Shown piece by piece: positions 1 to 10,923 of a DNA stretch of 64,000 nucleotides. The notes beneath the pieces are model-generated. The model ran no database searches, was not told the origin of the DNA, and saw only the letters and a program-made list of their open reading frames with translations. Origin of the DNA: Ephydatia muelleri (Eukaryota; Porifera; Demospongiae; Spongillida; Spongillidae). The stretch lies in NCBI GenBank assembly GCA_013339895.1, contig JABACO010000023.1, positions 2,228,356-2,292,355 on the forward strand, in the 5' to 3' direction. Numbering within the stretch: the first letter of the stretch is position 1; each line of letters begins with the position of its first letter. The position numbers and the translations under genes are program-made.

Positions 1-64
1 ATTTATGTGCACATAAATTATCTTCTCAGTGTGCACTCCACAAGCACCATAACCTGAATAACCT

Positions 65-195
65 AGGTATTCGGAAGGAAGTTTGGCAAAACCTATTCGG
101 AAAAATCGATTTTGTTTATAAACTATTCGGAAAAATCAGATCCACAAAACCTGAAAACTATGAGTGTTTTAAAAGTATTCGGAAAATCGATTATC
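65..195. repeat. Short imperfect tandem repeat
   Basis: Four degenerate copies of a unit close to CTATTCGGAAAAATCGAT are spread over about 130 bp. The spacing is irregular, so this may be a decayed satellite or a transposon end. No coding potential was seen. Confidence 0.5.
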
Positions 196-2888
196 ATTAT
201 CATTATGCAGGGAGGTTACACACCCTATTTTATCAGGAGTCATGATCCAGTTGGCTTCACTAAAACACATTAGCCCTGCTTTTGTACACCACCCAGTGCT
301 TACCAGTGTATCTATGTGTGCCTGAGACTGTATGTGCACTGTACTGTATTTGTTTTTGACATTTATAGGTATATGAATAATACAAATACTGCAGTATCGT
401 ATTTACTTGATTACAAGCGATGGCTTCTATTCAGGCTACAATTGTACCTGCATTAAAAAATCTAATGGTTACCTAGACTTGCTATAGTTGTGTAGTAGTG
501 TTGATTACAGTGCCTAATTCTGCTATCATTTTAGTATGCTAAAACATTTTTCAGCCAGTTTCACAATGAATCCATTGGTATTAACAGTGAGATGAACAAA
601 CACGAGTGGAGCAAAGGTTCGCATATATTTGCCTATATCAATAGTGCCACTACACTACAACTATATTACGTTTGTTACACATTTTTATCACATGGATTCT
701 AGGAATGAATTTAACAGGAGAAGTGTCCTGAGACTAAAATTAATAGGCCGTTCATCACTAAATTAATGCATTCACGTGACGTACGCATTTATTTTTGTCC
801 CCAATTGTGTGCCCCATACCTTTTGATTAGCACATACATCAAGGTGTTTATAAGTTGGTACACTTGTGTATTTTCGTTCTCCAATTTTGTTGTCCATACG
901 TGGAATTGTGCACCTATGTACAGCTGTATGTTTACATAGCACTAGTGGGGTTTTTGCAGCATTGACTTTTTCATGGCTAAGCGCATGATATTAAAGGTGA
1001 ATTTGCCGGATGAAAGGAATACAGATGCCGGTGCATATATACAGTGTAGAAGCAAGTACGGAATGGAGGAGGCAGAAAGGTTGCATTACTGCCGAATGAA
1101 ATGAAAGATGAATAAGAAACTGAGAAACGGAAAATATTATGCGGAGGAGGTCCAACGGCTCTGCACTATGATTTGAAAAAGTAGCCGTTTGGGGAGAGGC
1201 TCTTGGATATGTTTTAAAAGCACATTAGGGAATCTTTTTCACATAAAGTTTATACCCACTGGCTAATGCACTTACAGTAAGCAGACTGATACATTCTTTC
1301 ACATGACCTTCAGTCACTAAGGAACACTCGTTGCTCCAATTTATTTCCATATTCCATGCATGTCTGCCCAGTTGCAGTTTCATCCAATTGGCAATTGCAG
1401 CAGAGGGCAGTATGTTTTACCTTGGTTGTTCTGCACAATACCACACAAAGTCGAACTCTGAACTGTGGAGGCAAATGTTGTTTGTTTTCATGCGTGCGTA
1501 TGGTGAAACCCCAATCACGCATGCAACGATTGGCTTTACTCAGTGGTTTTAAACACCCAGATCCTACATCATCGGTTGATCTCTTTTCTCTGCGAGCTAT
1601 TCTGTAGGATTAGATTGTCATGACTGAATCTAAATCGTAATGCACAGCCCCTCTACATAAGCCTTCCATTTCTTTTTACTACCATGCACTAGCGCTCATT
1701 TCTTTCAGTATCACTGCAACCTTTTACAGTGCCTCCTTCACTGCCGTATTTGCTTACAATTGCCTTATTCGCATACTGTTTATTATATTTGCACAGAGGA
1801 ATGAGAACATACCCAAGCATAGTGTGCTAAGCACCATCAAGAGCCAAAGAAGATTTTTAATTTAAAGAATTAGAGCCACCCTACAACAAAATTAGTTTTT
1901 AATAGAGTTTTGGGACAAATCACTAAAATAATTCACTTATTGTCGTTAATATTAACCATCTGAATGTATATGTGCAGTACATGCCAGAAGCCTTGATAGT
2001 TACTTAATATTGTGGTGCGTTGTAGTGTATTGTGTACATGTATATGCATTGTAGCTGTGTTTAGATACAATATCAGTTATAGTATATTAAAGAGAAGCCA
2101 CATGCACTACAGTACAATAAAATAGAGCGGTCAGGAGGACGTGAACTCCCTGGCCAGTATCACACTGGCAATGGAATGGATTAGTGCCATAATCAGCCAG
2201 CTGTATATCTCGGCCACAACTACACGTACTGGCTTGGGAGAGGACTGATGAATGGCCAGGTGGGATGCCAGTCTGGCAACAATGCTGTTGTCATGTGCCT
2301 ATTTGCCCCCATCGCCTGTAAGTCTTTACAGGCAATGGAATGCACACAACTAACTTAAATTGATGCATGTCATTCGATTTTTACTATACCAGTGCTATAC
2401 CAGAAAGACATAACACGCACAATCATATGGAATCACTACTTTTGATTAACGGTGATTGTCACTAGGTAAAAAGAGTGGTTTACACTACAGAATCTTTATG
2501 TGATTAAACAGAAGTGACACACTAATTTCAGTGGTTTCAACGCTCAAATCCTCACGTGATATAATGAACAACCAGAAAAATGATAACGCAATATGAATTA
2601 TTACATTATGAAGAAAACAAAACTATTATCTCAACTGTACACAATGTAAAGAAAAGTTCACTTATGACTTTTGATGCTCATTTGTGAATTTTATCAGACG
2701 CTTTTCCGTAAACGTCTGTTTAGATCAGGATTGGGATCAGCACTCATCGCACGGTGTCTTTCGTCAACTGGGTTGTAATGCTTGTTGTAATGCTTGTTCA
2801 AGTGCTCATCTCATATGGATGCTCTAAATCTGCTTTTTGCTTCAGGATGGGTTCCTGCTGATTATCGTGTTCTGAATTGTAGCTCACT
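196..2888. other. No gene recognised
   Basis: AT-rich sequence. The longest open frames (around 1310-1607, both strands) are short, overlap each other and show no recognisable motif, splice structure or composition bias. I see no RNA gene. A distal exon of a gene lying off the left edge cannot be excluded. Confidence 0.5.

Positions 2889-2889
<1 letters not shown>

Positions 2890-2928
<39 letters not shown>
2890..2928. repeat. (CA)n microsatellite
   Basis: About 19 uninterrupted CA units. The short minus-strand frame running through it encodes only Cys-Val repeats and is not a gene. Confidence 0.95.
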
Positions 2929-2930
<2 letters not shown>

Positions 2931-2968
2931 TTAGTGAAATATATAGCACACTTGAGATTCCAGAGTTG

Positions 2969-3040
2969 CGTAGCAACATTGCTGGTATCATGGTATGTGT
3001 ACATGCATACCATGATGTCAAGACCAGCATTGTTGCTACG
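2969..3040. repeat. Imperfect palindrome
   Basis: Two arms of about 35 bp. CGTAGCAACATTGCTGG on the left is mirrored by CCAGCATTGTTGCTACG on the right, with a central CATGGTATG/CATACCATG pairing. It can fold into one long hairpin. Length and lack of coding capacity suggest a miniature foldback element. Confidence 0.75.
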
Positions 3041-3379
3041 ACACGGCTGTTTGTGGCTCATTACACATTGAACAATAAGATCTACGCCCCGAAATATTGA
3101 AATGATTACATCATACAACATGACCTCAACATGGACTTTGTATGGCTGCCAATTCTCCTGGGAGAAAACTAATGTGGATAAATGGCGGAGGGTGAAGTCT
3201 ACCTAGATAGCCAAAAGACTAAATGCAGCCTGCTGAAATGACAGCACTACAAGTTGTCAAACATAGGTGATTTGACTCATTTTAAGTGATTTTTAATACC
3301 ATGTAATTAGTGATGTAAAGCATATATGATAACTATTCCTTAGAATATTTGGGTCTCTTTGCTACTACTGGTATTGCTG

Positions 3380-6300
3380 CTACATTTCTGGTGCAATGGA
3401 GATGAGGTGTTCCTTCATTACGTGCTGTAACTTCTCATGTATCAATGCATGTGTCCTGTGTAGAGCATCGAATTTGGCATGTATGGATTCGGCTCCTTGT
3501 TCTCCAAGGAGTCCGAACCCTACATGCCACTTCTGTACCTAAGCAACAGTGTGGTTATCAAGAAGATGCATTTTTTGTGGGACAGGGCTTTGGGAAATGA
3601 CTTTCTGAGGCATCCATAAAGTTTGTGATTGCTTGTCCTAACAAAAATTATGTAGACAAAGTCTGTGTTTAATTTAAAAAGTTTACGTGTAAACTTACTA
3701 AGTTGTTGAATGCTGTTGCCAGATAGAAATGATGAATCATACAACTTGTGGCATGTTGCAAACATCTCCAATATGTTCTGAAACTTTTCTGACGTTTTCA
3801 AAATGGCAGTTGTCAGACTTGGTTCGTCATTCATCACCACCTTAGTCAAGGAATTGCACAGGGTTTCGATGTTCTTAGGCTGTGTGCACAGTGCATTGGC
3901 ACAGTGTTACAGAGTAGGAGCCTTGACACTTATGTATATTTAAGTACATGTACCTGCAATGCCTTGTGCACATGATTGCCTATGAAGGCACTTCCATAAT
4001 AACTTTGCCTATCAACATTAAAGGACTGGAGAGCAACATTAAGCTGTTTGAAAAGGGGTTCATCCTTTAATGGAAATCCCTTTTGGAGATGTCTTTTGGA
4101 CTCTTCAATTCGCTTTTCCTTTGATAATAATTGTATCAGTATAAGTTAATAAATTGTAAGAGTGTTGTGTAACTCACCACTTGTTTTATCTTGTCTCTTA
4201 ATCTCTGCTTGCTCAAGGAGACCTTTAACCACCTCATTTGTCTCACCATACAAATATGTGGTCAGCTGCTCATGACCATTGAACCCTTGTATTTTGTCTT
4301 CCTTGGCTGACAGCATCCTCAGCATCTCCTGGTGGTACTCCTCAAACGTTGAAGAGCTACAGTAGCTGCAATTTACGAAGAGGAACAGGCAAGTTCCAAA
4401 TCCAGCTCGTGGCATGTTTCTCAAGGAGCTTGAAGATCTCTGTGAAGACACCCGGAGTTATATGGAGACCTGGTAAGCACACCAAGGGGAAGGGTGTGAG
4501 AGGGGAAGGGGCAAGTGCAATGACCAACATACAATCAATTCTAACCTGGGATAGAGGAATGTTAAAAATTGGCTTCGAGATGCAATTGTGGAACAATTGT
4601 GCATCACTCCTAATCCCTCCGTTTGCCATGTAATTTAGGTTATCCTGAGTGATGGTCTCCAATGTGTGCTCCTCAAATGCTCCTCAAATGTCGACAGGAA
4701 CCTTCATCTAATCTTCGTGGATATGGCAACACAAGCAAGGATAGCACCCTATGTACAAAGGTTAGTCATAATGAGTGTTATTGACATCTAGTATTAATGC
4801 ACCACAAGCTCCTGAAAGGCCATACATCGTACCTGAAAAAGTCGTAGTCACCACAAAGAAACAACTTGATTTTATATTGCCTATGTAAATTAAAATCACC
4901 TGTCTGTAAAAGCATTATTTGAACCAACCACCATTTTATCTTTTGCAGTTCTTTCTCCTGGTCTTGAAAACGATCTAATGCTACATGAAGGTTAGGGACG
5001 CTGTCATCGGCCTCAAAGCAGCAGAAGACGCAGGTATTTTGGGGACAATTGGGCGAGGGAACATTAACAATCTGAAAGCTCATCTTGAATGTCCCTCCAC
5101 CCTTGTCCCCTCCCAGCTTGATCCATACTTCATCACTGGGGATTACATCATGCCAAGTGAGCCTGCCAGTTCTATGTACATACAACGTATGCATTTAAAA
5201 ACCATCTTGCATGTAGTTTATTCATTACTTGGTATTCTCATCCAGCAGTTGGACACCTTTTCCACCAGATTTGGAACATAGACCAGGGCAGCTCCTCATA
5301 TCTCCTCTCCCCCCAGATTTCAGTGAAACTGAAAAAGGGGCAATCTCTCCTTTGAGGTTGCCCCTGATCACCTCTCTCGAGATTTGCCGCATCCTTTCTT
5401 CACTAGCAATGGAGATTCCTGAAGCCTTAAGCCACCTAAATTTATCTGTAAGTGATAGCAGAGTTACATATATTTAAATAAATTGCTGTGGAATGTGTAT
5501 ATGATAACCTTCAGAGGTGTCGCAGCTTGTGCCAAGGGATTGCCAGGCCTTGGTCTGCACTCACTTTGATGTCCATAGCAATCCCTGACTCCACTAACAA
5601 ATGCTGCTTTTCTTCGTCACTCAGCCACTTTATTTCATTCTCGAGTAGGGTGGATGCCTCCCCTCCACTGACAATGTCAAGCACATGGCTAATCTCTTGA
5701 CACCTTTGCTTGAGTGTTCTCTTGCTAACTGATCTGGTTAGATTGTGGGTGGCTGTAACCCTCATGAATGGACTGGCTGTAAGGAAGTGATCAGATCAGT
5801 GATTACACTTGACTCTGTGTGTGTGTGGTGTGTGTGTGTGTGTGTGTTGTGTGTGTGTGTTTGTGTGTGTGTTTGTGTGGTGTGTGTTTGTGTGTGTGTT
5901 TGTGTGTGTGTGTTTGTGTGTGTGTGTTTGTGTGTGTGTGTGTTTGTGTGTGTGTCTGTGCGTGTATGTGTGTGTGTGTTTGTGTGTGTCTGTGCGTGTA
6001 TGTGTGTGTGTGTGTTTGTGTGTGTGTTTGTGTGTGTGTGTTTGTGTGTCGTGTGTGTGTGTTGTGTGTGTGTGTGTTTGTGTGTGTGTGAGTGTGTATG
6101 TGCACATTTGATGACATGCGTCTCAGGACATCTGCAGCTGCTATCATCTCCTCTTCAGTAGGAAATGGTGTGCACTGGTGATCATCAAAACTTCTAGCTT
6201 TGATGTATCTGGAACAGGCTGCACAGTGTATGAATACATTGCCCAAGATGTTCAGTACCAAGGTACCCAGGGTACAGGGTTAAGATGCAATGGTGCTGTG

Positions 6301-6480
6301 TCATATAAACAGGGTCACTGTACATGTACGTCCGCTGACACCACTATCCATTGTTTGATGCATTTGGTACACACAAGTACTTTGCATGGCAGCTCCAGGG
6401 GCTGGTTGAGAACCTCTAAGCACAGAGAACACTTCATGTCCTGTAGAACTGACAAATTGTCATCTGCTACAAAATAGATA
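3380..6480 (-). pseudogene. RAG1-like RING/DDE-type mobile gene, copy A
   Basis: A multi-exon minus-strand gene of a repetitive family, nearly complete but broken. In order: a RING-like exon (about 6476-6333; KCSLC, then LPCKVLVCTKC, with no histidine ligand); a second zinc module (about 6265-6105; CAACSRYIKARSFDDHQC); a helical exon (5765-5511, ending GLAIPWHKLRHL); an exon at about 5460-5226 with FRWLKASGI and APFSVSLKSGG; a core exon (5194-4780) with IKLGGDKGGGTFKMSFQI, FEADDSVPNLHVALDRF and LFLCGDYDFF; exons with CLPGLHITPGVFTEIFKLLE (about 4475-4400), a coiled-coil-like stretch (4372-4180) and FIGNHVHKALQ (about 4135-3955); and a C-terminal block with GFGLLGEQGAESIHAKF ending at a stop at 3380. 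Lesions: the frame is lost after GDYDFF, and TAG at 3539-3541 interrupts the last block. Zinc modules then a catalytic core recall RAG1/Transib. That relation is inference; family membership is firmer. Confidence 0.7.
5816..6103. repeat. (TG)n-rich microsatellite in an intron of copy A
   Basis: TG/TTTG-rich tract of nearly 290 bp with scattered interruptions (TGCGTGTATG, TGTCTG). In the sense of copy A it is a CA-rich intron between the second zinc exon and the helical exon. The long Cys-Val and His-Thr frames on both strands are repeat artefacts. Confidence 0.9.
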
Positions 6481-6647
6481 CTACACTATGAGTCTAAAAC
6501 ATTCAGTGTAACTAGAAAATTGTTTGATTGTTTGAAATGTGATTTGAATGTAGGTTGAATTTAGGTTTATTAGTATTTTTAAATGTGTTTCACGTCTTAG
6601 TAACCGCAATATTAATTAATTAGCTTATCATGTTATAAACATTAATT

Positions 6648-6770
6648 GAGATCATTTCCACGAAAAGGGACCTAGCACATACATGTACATTATAAAATTT
6701 CCAGTACTCGCAAAAGAAATGTAAAACTTGCGACGATATGTATAGCTAATAAAAAATTCATGGTGGTGTT
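6648..6770 (+). repeat. Partial copy of MITE family A
   Basis: Contains CGAAAAGGGACCTAGCAC and then sequence matching the left half of the complete element at about 39943-40192 up to its AATTCA. The right half is absent here. A second fragment of the family lies in opposite orientation at 7812-7950. Confidence 0.65.
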
Positions 6771-6924
6771 GGAGGAAGGCGATGTGTAAACAATGATGAA
6801 GCAACGCAGCAAGCTACGAAAAGTTACTCAATGCCAATATTGGATGGAAGTACATGTAGTTAGCACAAAGTGAACAGCTAGTTCAAGAAATTATCAGGAC
6901 ACATGTATATTTGGTGGGTTAAGA

Positions 6925-6929
6925 GAGTG

Positions 6930-7025
<96 letters not shown>

Positions 7026-7792
7026 AGCCTCGCTAGCCCGACATACATCGAACTTCGACAGGGCTAGGAACGAGGGATGTACAATTGGAAGTACATGTAT
7101 GTCTGGTGAATAACGCCAGTGTATACATTTTATTGCCAAATTTCTGGCTAAACCAATCAAATCTCAGATTGCGTAATGTCACGTGACAATGCTATAAATT
7201 GTAATGGATGGCTATTCATAACTGCCATCTGTCAAGTTATTAGCTGCATGGTTACAGTTATTTTCGTGAGTGTCAGTTAATTGCCTTCAAGCACTTCTCA
7301 AGCATAAACATATTCTGAATGTACATCCCTCGTTTCCAGCCCAGTCTCAGACCACTAGTGCAACAACATGCCCGAGGAGATTCCAGTAATGCAATCTAAG
7401 GCTGGCGCATGTAGATCTGTTCTCCTACTTGCTTAAGACTGTTGCTTATACAGGCATTCAACTTTAGCGCTTATCTTCTTACATGTCCTTCAAGCGTTTG
7501 ATGCCTTTCTACACTTCGAAGATATGCAAAGACTACATATGTGTGAGTCGTCCTCATCATTTTCTAGAATATAGTCATGGGCATTTGGGTTATGTGGAAG
7601 ATGTAATTGCCAGGTGACATTGACGAACAGATGGACAAATGTAAACACTGGCATTATTTACCAGACGTGCTTCCAAATGTATGTCCCTCGTTCCCAGCTC
7701 TGTCGAAGTTTGATGTGTGTCTGGCTAGCGAGACAATGTGTGTGTGTGTCTGTGTCTGTGTATGTGTGTCTGTGTGTCTGTCTGTGTGTGTC
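6925..7792. repeat. Inverted-repeat pair capped by TG microsatellites
   Basis: A block of about 90 bp at 7021-7112 (key string GTCGGGCTAGCGAGG on its reverse strand) recurs in inverted orientation at about 7650-7735 (TCTGGCTAGCGAGAC). Each arm carries CCCTCGTTCC and CTGTCGAAGTT on its strand. The outer end of each arm passes directly into TG repeat (6925-7020 and 7736-7792). The 540 bp between the arms holds no recognisable gene. This is the layout of a non-autonomous transposon. Confidence 0.65.
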
Positions 7793-7811
7793 CATAAGTG
7801 CGTACATAGTT

Positions 7812-7950
7812 GGGATCATTTCCGTAAAAAGACGTAACACATGTTTTTTCCAATCTTTTTATATTCTAGAAGTCTGAAATGTCCTCTACACATTGCTTCT
7901 TTCACACTGAAAATTGAGTATCTGTCATGGAGTTGTAATTAAGGCTCCAA
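7812..7950 (-). repeat. Partial copy of MITE family A (right half)
   Basis: Begins GGGATCATTTCCGTAAAAAG and continues with AGAAGTCTGAAATGTC and CTACACATTG. This is the reverse complement of the right half of the complete element at about 39943-40192. Confidence 0.65.
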
Positions 7951-8934
7951 ACATCCCCATCACGCCAAGGCCATCCCACTTATCAACCTCGACACTTTAC
8001 ACGACTATGATGACATCTAATTCTGTAATAACTCGCACACTCACAAGTTATGCATGTCTTACAATTGTATGATAGTGAGGCATACTTACATGTAGCTCTG
8101 TATTTAGCTCTTCCGGCAATGAGAACGTCAGCCGGTCTGGTCTTTTTGTGGTCTCTTGTGAGGCTATGACTCTAACACGCAAGGTGGGGAAAATGACAGA
8201 CATTGTGCAAGCAGTTGTGGCATATGACCACATTTCCCCATTCTGCAGGTCATGGCATGGTAACTAAGACGATAAACAGTATGGGGACAAAGAATGGACA
8301 CACTGTTAGCTAGAGAGAGACTCCTAAAAGTTGATCAGTTAAATATTATTTATTTTTATTTAGGAATACATGTTCAGCATAAGTGAGTATGTATGTGTTG
8401 CATCTACTATAGTTAGCATTTATTATATGATGTTGTTATTCACCTGTTTATTTATTTTTTTACATATAGTAAGTTTTGATCTATTTTCCTCCTAAGTGAT
8501 TATTGAAATTTCACTAACAAGATACAGCTATTTTTAGAGATATTTGGGACACCAGTATAGCTTTGTTGATCAATGGAAGCAACCACTTGGAACATCAGAT
8601 AGGCATGTGTGCACACAAATATACTCACTTTTAACATTTAATGTATATCAGATTTTTTTTTTTCATTTTTCACTATCTATTCAATCCATGAATTTACCCT
8701 ACTAACTTGAAATATGCATTTGTTTATTTTTTTCAGGATTCCGTCTGACCACTTGACCATTGTGTAGTTTTTTGTTGTTTTTCTTTCATGTCAATGGACT
8801 GTACTTGTTGGAATTCAAATGAATTAGATACTGAGCATGATCTGCAATTTACATAAGCACCGCGGAATGTTTTGCGTTGTTCTCTAATTATATAGTATAT
8901 TCTAATTATTGGTAACAAATAATTTCGATGACAA
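7951..8934. other. No gene recognised
   Basis: AT-rich sequence with short unrelated frames only (for example 8048-8233 on the minus strand). No motif, RNA gene or long repeat was seen. Confidence 0.45.
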
Positions 8935-9630
8935 AATCTCACTCGCATGAGGAATTTCACTCGCATGGGAAATCTCATCCCCACGAGAAATTTCACACGC
9001 ATGAGAACAAAATATCACTCACATGAAAAATCTCACTCGCACGAGAAATTTCACTCACACGAGGAATTTCATACGCATGAAAATAAAATATAACACGCAT
9101 GTAAGATTTCACTTACACGAGAAATTTCACACGCATGAAAAATTTCACTCACACGAGAAATTTCACACGCATGAAACATTGCACTCACATGCACGAGGAA
9201 TTTCACTCGCATGAGAAATTTCACACGCATGAAAATATTCACTCGCATGCACGAGGAATTTCACTCGCATGAGAAATTTCACTCGCATGAGAAATTTCAC
9301 ACGCATGAAAAATTTCACTCGCATGAGAAATTTCACTCGCACGAGGAATCTCACACGCATGAAAAATTTCACTCGCATGAGAAATATCACACGCAAGACA
9401 AAATTTCACTCGCATATGAGAGATTTCACACACATAAGAAAATTCACTCGCATGAGAAATTTCACACGTATAATAAATTTCTCATTTTTGGCACGGATAC
9501 CACACCATACACGCAAGACAAAATTTCACTCGCATATGAGAGATTTCACACACATAAGAAAATTCACTCGCATGAGAAATTTCACACGTATAATAAATTT
9601 CTCATTTTTGGCACGGATACCACACCATAA
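8935..9630. repeat. 18-bp minisatellite with a 120-bp duplicated end
   Basis: About 30 units close to TTTCACTCGCATGAGAAA, varying among CACTCGCATG, CACACGCATG and CACTCACACG. Because 18 is a multiple of three, long frames stay open on both strands (His-Glu-Lys-Phe on plus, Met-Arg-Val-Lys-Phe on minus). I regard these as by-products. The right end holds an exact-period 120-bp tandem duplication (9391-9510 and 9511-9630), which includes GGCACGGATACCACACCAT. Confidence 0.9.
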
Positions 9631-9659
9631 TGATTCACACCACATTTATGACATCATGC

Positions 9660-10470
9660 AGGAGTTGCTGAATTAGCTTAGGAGCAGGGTTCACAAGCTT
9701 GCACTCCAGGCGTGCACTAGCAGGGACAGTGTGCTGCAGTTACATGGATCCACTCAGTCAGACAAGTGGCACACACAAGTCTGTCACATGGAAGCTGCAT
9801 AGGTTGAGTTAGCACACCAAGACAGATGGAGCATTCCAGCTCACTCACTACAGACAGTATTTATGTCGCTGATAATCTTGGCTGAATTGGATGCTTGATT
9901 GTTGGTGGTGGTGATACAGCTTTAATGTGCTCCACAATTTCTGCAGGTGTGTTTCCAGATTATGTCTTTGGTGCTTTGGGCCATCGATGATTGTAGGCAG
10001 GCATGCAACCCTGCATGTGGATAGAGTGGGCCTGACACACAGACATCTATCAGTCTATACCATGCATTTTCAACACCCCATCTAAACCAGTCATATGGTG
10101 CCAGTGCACACTTGTATGGGCGTGATTCCTTTTATGCTTCAACTTTTCGCTTCAACACCAAGTAGCACTTATTGCAGAAATTGGGGGGGGGGGGGGGGGG
10201 GGGGAGGGTGTGGATCTCAGGGCAATCTTTTTGTACATCCACATGAAAGGCGGACATTCCCCAGTGAAGCGTGTGTACTTGTATGCATGTGGGTGGCATT
10301 CTAGCTCCGTGGAGACAGCCGCTTGCTTCCTTACTGTTTGCGAGCCTTTGTGCACCTTGTACCCACAGAGCCTGCACAGGTCTTCTAATTTACACCCACA
10401 CGTGTGGCTTGATTTATTCATGAATCTACACGCTGTATGTTGGGTTATGTCGGGCACGTAGTAGCCGTTG
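9660..10470 (-). pseudogene. RAG1-like RING/DDE-type mobile gene, copy B (N-terminal part)
   Basis: The 5' exon region (10457 downward) carries a cysteine-rich module with DLCRLCGYKVHKG and later FTGECPPFMW. This resembles the N-terminal zinc region of RAG1, which has a CRICG motif. A later exon starting near 9850 encodes a RING-like domain (LECSICLGVL, LPCDRLVCATCLTEW, HCPC). As in copy A, the usual RING histidine is missing. A TAG at 9717-9719 follows the penultimate zinc ligand pair. No catalytic-core exons follow; the minisatellite at 8935-9630 occupies that position. I infer a truncated copy. The two domain matches are by eye. Confidence 0.6.
10183..10204. repeat. Poly-G tract
   Basis: A run of 22 G on the plus strand. 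Runs of this length are prone to sequencing length errors. Confidence 0.95.
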
Positions 10471-10825
10471 TATTTATTGCTTCACTAACCACACTTTGCT
10501 CTTTAGTTCTTACCTTCAAACAAACGATTCATAAGGCGGGATACGGAGAAAGTTGACTATAAACACGCTGTATCTTTTTACCGGGAAATAGATAGCTTGA
10601 TGCGCACGTGTTACACAATTGTTCAACAAGATGCCTTTCTTTGCGCAAGCGGAGTTTTAGATTCGTAACTGTTTTTTAATATCCTACCGTCCTTGGATTT
10701 TGCATTATTGTTGTGTGTTTTGCAGAAACTGCCTCCGAAGCAGTTACTATTATAATTAGCAGAATGTGCGCCATATTTTGTATATACCGTAATATGGTAC
10801 ATTTGATCTAATTGCAAAACGTACG

Positions 10826-10881
10826 TAACAGCCGTGAGTATAACACCTGAGGCGCAATAATATTGCTCGTGAAAGAGTTAA
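10826..10881 (-). repeat. TTAA-bounded transposon end
   Basis: Read on the minus strand from the TTAA at 10878-10881: CTCTTTCACGAGCAATATT, then ATTGCGCCTCAGGTG. The same end occurs at 30953-31000 (TTAA, then CTCTTTCATGGGCAAC). The other end is not obvious. It lies about 40 bp upstream of the TMEM39 start codon, so it may contribute promoter or 5' UTR sequence. Confidence 0.5.
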
Positions 10882-10923
10882 TTAACTACAACTGGTCCCC
10901 AGGCCATACATATTTGCTCTCGG

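Noticed and set aside
5745..6261. Long Cys-Val and His-Thr open frames on both strands
   Set aside because: They are translations of TG/CA repeat. The same holds at 6894-7160, 12453-12957, 14062-14170, 16472-16683 and 31530-32533.
6484..6490. CACTATG, resembling the heptamer end of Transib/ProtoRAG elements, next to RAG1-like copy A
   Set aside because: It points inward the wrong way for a right-hand terminus, no nonamer or matching left end was found, and a single 7-mer is expected by chance.
8935..9630. Possible CRISPR array
   Set aside because: Repeats are contiguous without unique spacers, and the sequence is eukaryotic. The 21-bp array at 22389-22492 was rejected for the same reason.
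9023..9676. His-Glu-Lys-Phe and Met-Arg-Val repeat proteins
   Set aside because: The frames stay open only because the 18-bp unit is a multiple of three. No flanking gene structure supports translation.
3380..10470. A RAG2-like kelch gene beside the RAG1-like copies
   Set aside because: No frame with kelch-type repeats was seen near copies A, B or C on either strand.
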